From Parvibaculum sp039973015 (GTDB lineage Bacteria > Pseudomonadota > Alphaproteobacteria > Parvibaculales > Parvibaculaceae), in assembly GCF_039973015.1 (NCBI RefSeq), contig NZ_JBDWLT010000006.1, positions 28,160-92,159 on the forward strand: a stretch of DNA of 64,000 bases. The letters run 5' to 3'. How positions within the stretch are numbered: the first letter of the stretch is position 1; every line of letters starts with the position of its first letter. A program made the translations under genes and the position numbers. The notes beneath the pieces are model-generated. The model saw only the letters and a program-made list of their open reading frames with translations. It was not told where the DNA came from and ran no database searches. Of the stretch, positions 15,079 through 23,938 are shown in pieces.

Positions 15079-16671
15079 GTGGCCATTCTGAAGACAAGCG
15101 TCAATACGCGGGATGCCCGCTTCAAGGAAAACGCGGAAGCGATGGCGGCGCTGACCGCCGCGCTCAATGTGGAGAGGGCGCAGGCGGCGCTCGGTGGCGA
15201 TGAGCGCTCGCGCGAGCGTCACGTGTCGCGAGGCAAGATGCTCCCTCGGGAGCGTGTCTTTGGACTCATCGACCCGGGTACACCATTCCTCGAGCTGTCT
15301 CCCATGGCGGCGCATGGCATGTATGGCGAGGCGATCAACGCTGCCGGCATTATTACCGGTATCGGACGGGTTGCGGGGCTGGAATGCGTGATCGTTTGTA
15401 ATGATGCGACGATCAAGGGTGGAACCTACTACCCCATGACGGTGAAGAAACATCTGCGTGCGCAGGAGGTGGCGCTCGAAAACAATCTTCCCTGTTTTTA
15501 TCTCGTGGATTCCGGCGGTGCGAACTTGCCGAACCAGGCGGATATTTTTCCGGACAGGGAGCATTTCGGCCGTATTTTTTACAATCAGGCGCGCATGTCC
15601 GCGAAGGGAATTCCGCAGGTTGCGGTCGTCATGGGGTCGTGCACGGCGGGTGGTGCTTATGTGCCTGCCATGTCCGATGAGACAGTTATCGTACGCAAGC
15701 AGGGCACGATTTTCCTCGGCGGACCGCCGCTTGTGAAGGCGGCAACAGGTGAGATCGTAACGGCAGAAGACCTCGGTGGTGCCGACGTTCATTCTCGCAA
15801 GTCGGGCGTCACCGATCATTATGCGGTGGATGATGCCCATGCACTCGCTATCGCCCGCCAGATTGCGGGTACGCTTAATAGAAAGAAGTCCGTCGCTATT
15901 CCTCTCGCCGAGCCGAAGGCACCGCTTTACGACACGGCAGAGCTCGATGGCGTTGTACCCGCTTCGCTTTCCGTTCAGTACGACGTGCGGGAAGTGATCG
16001 CACGGCTGGTGGACGGCTCCGATTTCGACGAGTTCAAGAAGCTCTACGGCACAACGCTTGTCTGCGGTTTTGCTCACATACACGGGCTTCCAGTCGGCAT
16101 AATCGCGAATAACGGCATTCTCTTTTCGGAATCGGCCCTGAAGGGAGCTCATTTCATCGAACTCTGCTGTCAGCGCAAGGTGCCACTTCTTTTTCTCCAG
16201 AACATTGCAGGTTTCATGGTCGGCCGTGAATATGAAACCGGCGGTATCGCCAAGGATGGCGCCAAGCTGGTGACGGCGGTGGCGTCGGCCAATGTGCCGA
16301 AGGTCACGCTGATCATCGGCGGCTCCTACGGCGCGGGCAATTACGGCATGTGCGGCCGCGCCTATTCGCCCCGGTTCCTTTTTACCTGGCCGAATGCGCG
16401 CATTTCCGTGATGGGCGGCGAGCAGGCGGCGAGCGTTCTCGCGACCGTTCATCGCGATGCGGATAAATGGACGCCGGAAGAAGCCAACGCCTTCAAGGCA
16501 CCGATCCGCGCAAAGTATGACGAGGAAGGGCACCCCTGGTTTGCGACGGCGCGGCTATGGGATGACGGCATCATCGCTCCTTCGGAGACGCGGCGCGTCC
16601 TGGCGCTCGCCTTCTCCGCAACGCTTAACGCAGAAATACCGGAGACGCCCTTTGGCGTCTTCCGGATGTGA
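15079..16671 (+). CDS. liuB: methylcrotonoyl-CoA carboxylase beta subunit
   Basis: The carboxyltransferase subunit that moves CO2 from biotin to 3-methylcrotonyl-CoA. It is an acetyl-CoA carboxyltransferase-type crotonase fold of ~530 residues. Landmarks are GKMLPRERVFGLIDPGTPFLEL, CNDATIKGGTYYPMTVKKHLRAQEVA, SGGANLPNQ, MGSCTAGGAYVPAM, QNIAGFMVGREYE and GGSYGAGNYGMCGRAY. The GTG at 15079 gives MAILKTSVNTRDARF, matching the usual family N-terminus, with GAGG ten bases upstream; ATGs at 15070, 15037 and 15001 are also in frame but overlap or abut the probable operator. It is followed after ten bases by the alpha subunit. Confidence 0.95.
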   Translation: MAILKTSVNTRDARFKENAEAMAALTAALNVERAQAALGGDERSRERHVSRGKMLPRERVFGLIDPGTPFLELSPMAAHGMYGEAINAAGIITGIGRVAGLECVIVCNDATIKGGTYYPMTVKKHLRAQEVALENNLPCFYLVDSGGANLPNQADIFPDREHFGRIFYNQARMSAKGIPQVAVVMGSCTAGGAYVPAMSDETVIVRKQGTIFLGGPPLVKAATGEIVTAEDLGGADVHSRKSGVTDHYAVDDAHALAIARQIAGTLNRKKSVAIPLAEPKAPLYDTAELDGVVPASLSVQYDVREVIARLVDGSDFDEFKKLYGTTLVCGFAHIHGLPVGIIANNGILFSESALKGAHFIELCCQRKVPLLFLQNIAGFMVGREYETGGIAKDGAKLVTAVASANVPKVTLIIGGSYGAGNYGMCGRAYSPRFLFTWPNARISVMGGEQAASVLATVHRDADKWTPEEANAFKAPIRAKYDEEGHPWFATARLWDDGIIAPSETRRVLALAFSATLNAEIPETPFGVFRM

Positions 16672-16681
16672 GGAGAGGCAC

Positions 16682-18706
16682 ATGTTCAAATCTCTCCTCA
16701 TTGCCAATCGCGGCGAAATCGCCGTCCGCATCATCCGCACCGCGCGTCGCATGGGCCTGAAGACCATAGCGGTCTATTCAGACGCCGATGCCAATGCTTA
16801 TCACGTGGCGGAAGCCGACGAGGCCTACCGGATCGGGTCTGCACCGGCGGCCGAGAGTTATCTGCGGGTAGAGGCCATACTGGACGCTTGCGCGCGGTCC
16901 GGCGCAGAGGCGGTCCATCCGGGCTACGGCTTTCTCTCGGAGAATGCGAGCTTTGCGGACGCCTGCGCGAAAGCGGGGCTCATTTTCGTCGGACCGCAGG
17001 CAGATGCAATCCGTGCGATGGGGCTCAAGGATGCAGCCAAGGCGCTGATGGAGAAGGCAGGGGTGCCTGTCGTTCCCGGCTATCACGGGGACAATCAGGA
17101 CGTGGATTTTCTAAGCGCGCAAGCGGAGAAAATCGGCTACCCGGTTCTCATCAAGGCTGTGGCAGGCGGAGGTGGCAAGGGTATGCGCCGTGTCGACGAT
17201 CCCGCCGATTTCGGGAGGGAGCTCAAAAGCGCGCAACGCGAGGCGGGCTCCGCTTTCGGTGACGAGCGTGTGCTGGTCGAAAAATATGTAGCGCGTCCGC
17301 GTCATATCGAAATTCAGGTCTTTGCAGACAACCATGGGCAGGCCGTGTCACTTCACGAGCGCGATTGCTCGTTGCAGCGCCGTCACCAAAAGGTGATCGA
17401 GGAAGCGCCCGCGCCAGGAATGCCGCCCGAGATGCGGAAAGCCATGGGCGAGGCGGCGGTCGCGGCTGCCAAGGCTATCGGCTATAGCGGCGCAGGCACG
17501 GTCGAGTTCATTGCCGATGCGAGCGAAGGCCTGAAGACCGACGGTTTCTGGTTCATGGAAATGAATACGCGGCTTCAGGTGGAGCATCCGGTGACGGAAG
17601 CGATCACCGGGCTCGATCTCGTGGAATGGCAACTCCGCGTTGCGGGCGGCGGGCATCTGCCCATGACACAGAGTGAGGTGCCGCTGAATGGCCATGCTGT
17701 TGAAGTACGACTCTATGCAGAAGATCCTGCGAAGAAGTTTTTTCCATCGACCGGCAAGGTGCTGAGATTGCGTGCACCCTCCAACATGCCCCATGTCCGT
17801 ACCGACATGGGTGTACGCGAGGGTGATGAAGTCAGCATGTTTTATGACCCGATGATCGGGAAGATCATAGCGCATGGTGAGACGCGGCTGATTGCGCTCC
17901 GCACACTCCGGGGATTTCTTTCGCGCATGGAAGTGGCGGGTCCGAAAACCAATCTCGCCTTTCTTGCTGCTGTCATGGGGCATGATGCCTTCATGGCCGG
18001 GGATATCGATACAGGGTTCATTGACCGCCATCTTGAGGATCTTGTTCCCATGCGAGGTGTGGGATCACGTGTTCTCGCCCTCGGCGTGGCGGGGCATCTT
18101 CTGCGACGCAAAGCTGAGGCCGAGGTTGTGCAACAGCGGCGAGATGAACCCCGTTCACCCTGGGCTGCGAATGACAGCTGGGTTCTTGGCGGACACCGGA
18201 GCGAAGTGCTGAAGTTTGCTGTCGCGGGCGAGGAGGTTACGCTCACTGTCATGCCAGAAGGTGATAGCTGGCGTATTGCTGGAGCGCGCCCCGATGGTGA
18301 AGAGGTCATCGTCTCGGCCGTCATGGATGATGATCATGTGCTGACCGCGACGGTTGACGGGGTTCGCCTCACGGCTTCTTGCGTGGAAAAAGGGACAGGC
18401 CTTATCCTCATCCATGAAGGTGCTGCGACCGAATTCGAGATTGTTGACCCGATGGACGTTGACGTGGCATCGGATGCGGATACTGGAGCGCTCAAGGCAC
18501 CGATGCCCGGCAAGATCATCCAGGTACTGGCTGAGGCGGGTACCAAAGTGAGGAAAGGTGCCGGGCTTGTCGTGATGGAAGCGATGAAGATGGAACAGAC
18601 GCTGGTCGCGGGAATGGATTCCCTCGTCGCAGATGTTCGTGTGGCTGTCGGTGACCAGGTAGAGGCGGGCGCTGTGCTTGTGTCCTTTGAGGAGAAGGCG
18701 GAGTGA
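16682..18706 (+). CDS. liuD: methylcrotonoyl-CoA carboxylase alpha subunit
   Basis: The biotin carboxylase/biotin carrier subunit, 674 residues. The N-terminal domain opens FKSLLIANRGEIAVRIIRTA and contains the ATP-grasp glycine loop KAVAGGGGKGMR, the HERDCSLQRRHQKVIEEAP signature and MEMNTRLQVEHPVTE. The biotinyl domain at the C-terminus carries EAMKMEQ, with the biotinylated Lys at about 636. The BC-BT-BCCP order and its partner liuB fit methylcrotonyl-CoA carboxylase; propionyl- or geranyl-CoA carboxylases are less likely given the adjacent isovaleryl-CoA dehydrogenase. The ATG follows GAGGAGAGG. The stop overlaps the next gene's GTG. Confidence 0.95.
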   Translation: MFKSLLIANRGEIAVRIIRTARRMGLKTIAVYSDADANAYHVAEADEAYRIGSAPAAESYLRVEAILDACARSGAEAVHPGYGFLSENASFADACAKAGLIFVGPQADAIRAMGLKDAAKALMEKAGVPVVPGYHGDNQDVDFLSAQAEKIGYPVLIKAVAGGGGKGMRRVDDPADFGRELKSAQREAGSAFGDERVLVEKYVARPRHIEIQVFADNHGQAVSLHERDCSLQRRHQKVIEEAPAPGMPPEMRKAMGEAAVAAAKAIGYSGAGTVEFIADASEGLKTDGFWFMEMNTRLQVEHPVTEAITGLDLVEWQLRVAGGGHLPMTQSEVPLNGHAVEVRLYAEDPAKKFFPSTGKVLRLRAPSNMPHVRTDMGVREGDEVSMFYDPMIGKIIAHGETRLIALRTLRGFLSRMEVAGPKTNLAFLAAVMGHDAFMAGDIDTGFIDRHLEDLVPMRGVGSRVLALGVAGHLLRRKAEAEVVQQRRDEPRSPWAANDSWVLGGHRSEVLKFAVAGEEVTLTVMPEGDSWRIAGARPDGEEVIVSAVMDDDHVLTATVDGVRLTASCVEKGTGLILIHEGAATEFEIVDPMDVDVASDADTGALKAPMPGKIIQVLAEAGTKVRKGAGLVVMEAMKMEQTLVAGMDSLVADVRVAVGDQVEAGAVLVSFEEKAE

Positions 18707-19137
18707 CGGTTCACCTCGTCAAGCTTTGCGTCGGTGCCGAGGATATTTCAGACCTGGCGGCATGGCAGGCCGCGCGCCTTGCTGAAAAGAAGAAACTGAA
18801 GCAGCCGCAGGTTCTTGCTCATGTAACGCGCATGACGCCCAAGCGCGCCGACGAACTTCTCGCAGGCGGTTCGCTCTACTGGGTGATGAAAGGCGTTATC
18901 CGGTGCCGTCAGAAACTTATCGGTATCGAGCCTTTCACGGATAATGAAGGGGTCGGACGCTGTCGGCTTGTCCTCGACGAGGAGATCGTGGCAACGCGGC
19001 GACAGGAGCGGCGGCCTTTCCAGGGCTGGCGCTATCTGGACCCGAAGGACGCCCCCTCCGATGTGAAAAAGGGCGAAGCCGAAGACGACATGCCAGAGGA
19101 AATGCGCCGGGAGCTGGAAGAGCTGGGGCTTCTCTGA
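18703..19137 (+). CDS. DUF1489 family protein
   Basis: A 144-residue protein of the alphaproteobacterial DUF1489 family. It starts VHLVKLCVGAEDISDLAAW and has HVTRMTPKRADELLAGGSLYWVMKGVIRCRQ and RPFQGWRYLDPKDAP, all characteristic. The C-terminus is acidic. The GTG start overlaps the liuD stop in GTGA, so it is translated with the carboxylase here. No enzymatic role is known; the FQGWRYL segment and basic centre suggest nucleic-acid or nucleotide contact, which is speculation. Confidence 0.9.
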   Translation: MTVHLVKLCVGAEDISDLAAWQAARLAEKKKLKQPQVLAHVTRMTPKRADELLAGGSLYWVMKGVIRCRQKLIGIEPFTDNEGVGRCRLVLDEEIVATRRQERRPFQGWRYLDPKDAPSDVKKGEAEDDMPEEMRRELEELGLL

Positions 19138-19208
19138 ACCCACCCCAAAGAGCGGGTGACAGTGCGCTCCTGCCGTGCTGGTGTTGGAAAAACACGAGGG
19201 AGGGGACA

Positions 19209-20102
19209 ATGCGGCGCGATATCGAGTTTCAGACGGAAGACGGCGTGACGCTTCGCGGCTGGTTCTACCAGGGCAAGGGAGTGAAGGGGCCTGCGCCTAC
19301 GGTCGTGATGGCGCATGGCTTTTCTGCCGTGAAGGAAATGTATCTCGGAGACTTCGCGGAATTCTTCGCGGAGGAGGGGATATCCTCGCTCGTCTACGAT
19401 CATCGGAATTGCGGCGCCAGCGACGGAACCCCGCGCGGACATCTCGATCCTCGCGAGCAGATCGATGGATACCGCGATGCCATCACCCATGTACAGGCTA
19501 TGGATGAGGTGGACGAGAACCGTATCGGTATCTGGGGGTCGAGTTATTCAGGAGGCCATGTGCTCGTCGTCGGTGCGATCGACCGGCGGGTCAAATGCGT
19601 CGTTTCCCAGGTGCCGCTTGTCGCGGGGCTCGAGTCGGCGCGACGGCTTATTCGCGGCGATCACTGGAAAGCGACAAGGGCCGGTTTCGAGGCGGACCGT
19701 GCAGCGCGGATGCGCGGCGAGCCGAATGCCCGTGTGCCGGTGACAGCGCCGGAAGGCGAGCCCTGCGCGCTTCCGACGGCCGACACTTATGCGTTCTTCA
19801 CCGAGTTCACCAGGTCGAATTCGACCAATTGGGAGAACGAGGTAACGCTGCAGTCTGTTGAGCTCTTTACGGAGTACGAACCGGGTATATATGCGTCGCG
19901 TATATCACCGACGCCACTTCTTCTGGTCGCAGCGCTGGAGGATCATCTGACGCCCTACGACATGACAGCACGAGTCTACGAAGACGCATTGGAGCCCAAG
20001 AAATTCCTGCAACTTCCTTGCGGCCATTTCCAGGCCTATACCGGGGACATGTTCAAGATGTCGGCCCCCGTACAGCGCGACTGGTTCAAGACGTATCTTT
20101 GA
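19209..20102 (+). CDS. alpha/beta hydrolase
   Basis: A 297-residue serine hydrolase. The strand-turn MAHGFSAVKEM supplies the oxyanion HG motif. The nucleophile elbow is GIWGSSYSGGH (S112). The acid is in ALEDHLTPYD and the catalytic His is in LPCGHFQAY. The family resembles the Xaa-Pro-peptidase/acylesterase branch (COG1073-like). It lies 71 bases after DUF1489, in line with the liu genes, and may be part of that operon, possibly as a thioesterase or carboxylesterase; the substrate is unknown. Confidence 0.88.
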   Translation: MRRDIEFQTEDGVTLRGWFYQGKGVKGPAPTVVMAHGFSAVKEMYLGDFAEFFAEEGISSLVYDHRNCGASDGTPRGHLDPREQIDGYRDAITHVQAMDEVDENRIGIWGSSYSGGHVLVVGAIDRRVKCVVSQVPLVAGLESARRLIRGDHWKATRAGFEADRAARMRGEPNARVPVTAPEGEPCALPTADTYAFFTEFTRSNSTNWENEVTLQSVELFTEYEPGIYASRISPTPLLLVAALEDHLTPYDMTARVYEDALEPKKFLQLPCGHFQAYTGDMFKMSAPVQRDWFKTYL

Positions 20103-20108
20103 GATGCT

Positions 20109-20975
20109 TCAGACCGGCATATTGTCGATGAGGCGTGTTTTGCCGATCTTTGCGGCAACAAGAATACGTGCCGGAGCCGTCGGCCTGTCATCAGGAAAGG
20201 CGGCGAGCGAAGTTGAATCGCGGATTTCCAGATAATCGAGCTTTTCGAAGCCGAGCGCGAGAATGCGCTTTCCACCTTTTGCCGTTGCGTCCGAAATCGA
20301 CGCGCCGTTCGCCACGCTTGCTGCCGTTTCGCGCAGGATCACATTGAGCTGCCCGGCCGACTTTCGTTCTTCCGGTGAGAGGTAAACATTGCGCGATGAC
20401 AAGGCGAGACCATCCGGTTCGCGCATGATAGGACCGCCGAGGATTTGGGTCGGGATATCTAGATCCGCCACCATGCGGCGGATCACCATGAGTTGCTGCC
20501 AGTCCTTCTCGCCGAAGATTGCGATATCCGGCATGGCACGAAGAATGAGCTTTGCAACGACGGTGGCGACACCTGCAAAATGCGTGGGGCGGAATGTTCC
20601 CTCGAGCGGTTCGCTGACACCCGTGAGGGAAATCGTCGTCGAGAACCCCTCCGGGTACATGTCGTCGGCATTCGGTGCGAAGATCAGGTCCGCCTTGCCT
20701 TCAAGTTTGGCGGCGTCTGCTGCTTCGGTGCGGGGATAAGCGGAGAAATCCTCGTTTGGCGCAAACTGCGTGGGATTGACGAAGATGGAGACAATGGTCC
20801 GGTCCGCATTCTTGCGCGCTTGATCGACAAGCGAGAGATGGCCTTCGTGCAATGCGCCCATGGTTGGCACGAGGGCGACGCTCAGCCCCTCTTTGCGCCA
20901 GGCGGCAACAGCCTCTCGGAGATCGGCGGCGCTGCGTGCAACTGAAATTTCATAGCTCTCGGTATCGAGCGGCAT
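20109..20975 (-). CDS. panC: pantothenate synthetase
   Basis: Joins pantoate and beta-alanine with ATP in coenzyme A synthesis. The 288-residue protein has the full signature set: PTMGALHEGHLSL (HxGH ATP motif), VNPTQFAPNEDFSAYPR, FRPTHFAGVATVV, FGEKDWQQL and the SSRNVYLSPEER loop. The start at MPLDTESYE is the first Met that does not add an arginine-rich tail. panB is not nearby. Confidence 0.96.
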   Translation of the reverse strand: MPLDTESYEISVARSAADLREAVAAWRKEGLSVALVPTMGALHEGHLSLVDQARKNADRTIVSIFVNPTQFAPNEDFSAYPRTEAADAAKLEGKADLIFAPNADDMYPEGFSTTISLTGVSEPLEGTFRPTHFAGVATVVAKLILRAMPDIAIFGEKDWQQLMVIRRMVADLDIPTQILGGPIMREPDGLALSSRNVYLSPEERKSAGQLNVILRETAASVANGASISDATAKGGKRILALGFEKLDYLEIRDSTSLAAFPDDRPTAPARILVAAKIGKTRLIDNMPV

Positions 20976-21071
20976 GGTCGTATCCTCCGGTAAGCCGCGC
21001 GGAAGATAGCGGCGCAAAGGACAGACATCAATTGCGCTCGATTTCGTGCAGGAGAGACTTATATCTTCATC

Positions 21072-21365
21072 ATGAAACAGATTTTGTCCGTCACTTTTGC
21101 TGTCCTGATTGCGGCCCCTGCGTTTGCACGCGGCCCTACGTCACCCGAGCTGCCGCAACTCCAGACCATTCCGAATCCTGTGGCAAAGCCGGAACCACGC
21201 AAAAGCTTCATCCCCGGCCATAAGAGCGAATATGGCGGGTGGGTAAGGCCGCAAATGCGCGAAGGCGCACCTATTCCGCCGGTCGCGCCATCACAGGAGT
21301 CGAAGGGGTATATACCCGGTCACTATGACAAAGACGGCAACTGGGTGCCGGGGCAGCCTCACTGA
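21072..21365 (+). CDS. small exported protein with IPGH repeats
   Basis: A 97-residue protein with a clear signal peptide (MKQILSVTFAVLIAAPAFA). The mature part of ~78 residues is proline-rich and contains two related units, FIPGHKSEYGGWVRP and YIPGHYDKDGNWVPG, separated by a Pro/Ala linker. The IPGH-x-x-x-x-G-x-W-V pattern is reminiscent of YXWXGXW-type short repeats of periplasmic proteins. It is not recognised as a named family. It stands alone between panC (divergent) and the alcohol dehydrogenase gene (convergent, stops four bases apart). Confidence 0.75.
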   Translation: MKQILSVTFAVLIAAPAFARGPTSPELPQLQTIPNPVAKPEPRKSFIPGHKSEYGGWVRPQMREGAPIPPVAPSQESKGYIPGHYDKDGNWVPGQPH

Positions 21366-21368
21366 GGA

Positions 21369-22547
21369 TCAGGTGAGACGCCCTTCAATGGCATTCGCGT
21401 AAAGCGCTTCATAGGCGGGAACGCTCATCGGGACCGGATTTCCGCCATTCGAGGGGTCGTCAAGCGCCATGATGGCAGCTTCGGGAATGATGTCGGTATC
21501 GACGCCAATTTCCTTCAGCGTATGCGGAATACCAACTTCCTCGCGCAAACCCAGCACCCAGTCCACAAAGCCGGAAAAACTCTGGTTCTTGAGGTTGAGG
21601 TAGCGTGCGGCGGCTGTCAGCTTATCCTCGATGGCAGCCTTGTTGTGGACGAGCACATAGGGCATCACCACGGCATTGGTGAGGCCGTGATGTGTGCCGC
21701 GTAGCGAGGAGCAGGGGTGACTCATTGCGTGCATCGAGCCGAGCCCCTTCTGGAACGCGGTCGCCCCCATGGACGAGGCAGCCATCATGAAGGCCCGAGC
21801 CTCGACATTGCTGCCATGTTTCGTTGCCTCGGGTAGCCAATCCTTGACGAGCCGCATGCCTTCCAGGGCAACGCCCTGCGCAAGCGGGTGCCAGAAGGGC
21901 GAGCACCAGGCTTCAAGATTGTGGGAGAGCGCGTCCATGCCGGTTGCTGCCGTTATGTGAGGCGGCAGGCCGGTGGTCAGTTCCGGATCGCAGATCACAT
22001 CGACCGGCATCATCTTCGGGTGGAAGATGATCTTCTTGGTGTGATCGCTTTCATCTGTGATGACGGCGGCGCGGCCGACCTCGGAGCCCGTACCTGCCGT
22101 TGTCGGGATAGCGATTACCGGCGCGATGCCTTCAGGATCTGCACGTGTCCACCAGTCTTCCCGGTCTTCATAGTCCCACATAGGCCGGGTCTGGCCGGAC
22201 ATGAAGGCGATAGCCTTACCTGCGTCCATGGCGCTGCCTCCGCCGATAACGATGACGCCATCATGCTTGCCATTGCGGAAGACCTTGAGACCTGCTTCGA
22301 CATCGGAGCCGACAGGGTTCGGGTGAACATCGGTGAAGAGAGCAGGGGGGATGCCGTTCTTTTCGAGCAAGGCAAGCGTTTCTGCAATCATCGGCAGTGG
22401 CTTCAAGCCTGGATCGGTCACGAGCAGAGGCCGGTTCATGCTGGCCACCGAACAGGCTTCTGCCAGTTCTGCAATACGCCCCGGACCGAAGCGCATCTTG
22501 GTCGGGAAGTTCCAGTTGCCGTTCAGGCTCGGATAGGCATCCATCAT
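21369..22547 (-). CDS. iron-containing alcohol dehydrogenase
   Basis: A 392-residue group III NAD(P)-dependent alcohol dehydrogenase. The dinucleotide motif GVIVIGGGSAMDAGKAIA and IPTTAGTGSEVG are present. The metal ligands are visible as Asp/His in GMDALSHNLEA and His in HAMSHPCSSLRGTHHG. It is the last gene of a three-gene operon, its start overlapping the aldehyde dehydrogenase stop by four bases. Together with a glutamine-synthetase-like ligase and an aldehyde dehydrogenase it could oxidise the hydroxyl of a gamma-glutamylated amino alcohol; that substrate is inferred from context only. Confidence 0.92.
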   Translation of the reverse strand: MMDAYPSLNGNWNFPTKMRFGPGRIAELAEACSVASMNRPLLVTDPGLKPLPMIAETLALLEKNGIPPALFTDVHPNPVGSDVEAGLKVFRNGKHDGVIVIGGGSAMDAGKAIAFMSGQTRPMWDYEDREDWWTRADPEGIAPVIAIPTTAGTGSEVGRAAVITDESDHTKKIIFHPKMMPVDVICDPELTTGLPPHITAATGMDALSHNLEAWCSPFWHPLAQGVALEGMRLVKDWLPEATKHGSNVEARAFMMAASSMGATAFQKGLGSMHAMSHPCSSLRGTHHGLTNAVVMPYVLVHNKAAIEDKLTAAARYLNLKNQSFSGFVDWVLGLREEVGIPHTLKEIGVDTDIIPEAAIMALDDPSNGGNPVPMSVPAYEALYANAIEGRLT

Positions 22548-23938
22548 TTTGTTCTGGTTCTCAGGTGAAAGCTCTTCGGCCGGGTCACGTATTCGTAGCC
22601 GACGCGCGAAAGGGTGGCGCCCCGCCCGCTATCCTTGACGCCGGTCCATGCAAGAGCAGGGTCGAGATAATCGCAGCGATTGAGGAAGAAAGTGCCCGTG
22701 TCGATTTGCTCCCCGATTTTTTCCCCGGCGTCCTCGTCTTCCGTCCAGACGGATGCTGTGAGCCCATAGGGGCTGTCGTTCATGAGTTTGACCGCCTCCT
22801 CATCGGAGTGAACCTTCATGATACCGACGACCGGACCGAAGGTTTCGTCCCGCATCACATCCATCTGATGGTTCACGTCGACCAGGACCTCGGGACCGAG
22901 ATAGGGCGTCCCCGCCTTCGATGCGGGGAAATGTGTTTCGCCCACCAAGGCCCGCGCACCGGTACGCTTGGCTTGCTCGATCTGGCCACGGACGAAGGTG
23001 GCTGCCGAGGTGCGCACCATTGGACCAATGGTTGTTTCCGGGTCGAGCGGATTTCCAAGCTTGTACTTTTTCGTGAGGTCCGCGAAACCCTCGACGAAGT
23101 CGTCATAGACGTCCGCGTGGACATAAAGACGTTCCTTGCCGCAGCAGGACTGGCCGGAATTGAAATAGGCGCCATCCACCAGATTTTCGACGGCGAAGGG
23201 CAGGTTCGCGTCGGCCCGTATGTAGGCTGGATCCTTGCCGCCAAGTTCAAGTCCGATACCGACAAATCTGTCCGAGGCGGCCTTCACGACGGCATGGCCG
23301 CCGCCGACCGAGCCCGTGAACATGACCAGATCGGTGCGCGGATCCGCAATCGTGCGCTCCGTTGCATCGTGGCTCATATGTGCGACCTGGAAAAGGCCGT
23401 CCGGGGCGCCCGCCTTTGCAAAGGCTGTTGCAAAGCGTTCGGCACAAAGGGGCGTCTGGCCCGAATGCTTCAGGATTACCGCATTGCCGGCCATGATAGC
23501 GGGCACTACTGAGTTTACGGCAATGAGATATGGGAAGTTCCAGGCGGCGACGACGAGAACAGTTCCAATCGGTTCGCGACGGACCCAGCGGCGAAAGCCT
23601 TCCTTGGGGCCTGCGTCGATGTCCGCCAAGGCGTCTCCTGCGATCGCGATCATGTAGCGCGCGCGCTCTTCGAAGCCCTTGAGTTCACCCGCTCCAAAAG
23701 CAACGGGACGCCCCATCTGCCAGGCAAGTTCGGGGACAATTTCGTCTTTCATCGCGAGGAAGGCCTCGACGAAGCGCAGGCAAAGCGAGGCGCGCTCTGC
23801 CACCGGCACGTATTTCCAGGCAACTTGTGCTGCCTTCGCAACCGACAAGGCGCCGTCGATTTCAGCCCACGTCGTGAGAGGGCGTTCGGCGTAAACGCTT
23901 CCGTCGACCGGGGATATGACCTTCAGTGTATCGCTCAT
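22544..23938 (-). CDS. NAD(P)-dependent aldehyde dehydrogenase
   Basis: A 464-residue ALDH-superfamily enzyme. It has the WNFPYLI substrate-entry motif, the NAD-binding GSVGGGHAV segment (the usual TGSTxxG), the general base in GLELGGKDPAYI (Glu) and the catalytic Cys in NSGQSCCGKERLYV. FGPVVGIMKV and SPYGLTASVWTED are also conserved. It sits in the middle of the GS-ALDH-ADH operon with four-base overlaps on both sides, so the three proteins are made together. It would produce the carboxylate from the aldehyde released by the downstream alcohol dehydrogenase. Confidence 0.93.
   Translation of the reverse strand: MSDTLKVISPVDGSVYAERPLTTWAEIDGALSVAKAAQVAWKYVPVAERASLCLRFVEAFLAMKDEIVPELAWQMGRPVAFGAGELKGFEERARYMIAIAGDALADIDAGPKEGFRRWVRREPIGTVLVVAAWNFPYLIAVNSVVPAIMAGNAVILKHSGQTPLCAERFATAFAKAGAPDGLFQVAHMSHDATERTIADPRTDLVMFTGSVGGGHAVVKAASDRFVGIGLELGGKDPAYIRADANLPFAVENLVDGAYFNSGQSCCGKERLYVHADVYDDFVEGFADLTKKYKLGNPLDPETTIGPMVRTSAATFVRGQIEQAKRTGARALVGETHFPASKAGTPYLGPEVLVDVNHQMDVMRDETFGPVVGIMKVHSDEEAVKLMNDSPYGLTASVWTEDEDAGEKIGEQIDTGTFFLNRCDYLDPALAWTGVKDSGRGATLSRVGYEYVTRPKSFHLRTRTK

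Noticed and set aside
14980..16533. Upstream extension of the TetR frame to a ~714-residue protein
   Set aside because: The added part is antisense to liuB and has shadow-like composition; the TetR domain begins at a normal position from the TTG at 14979.
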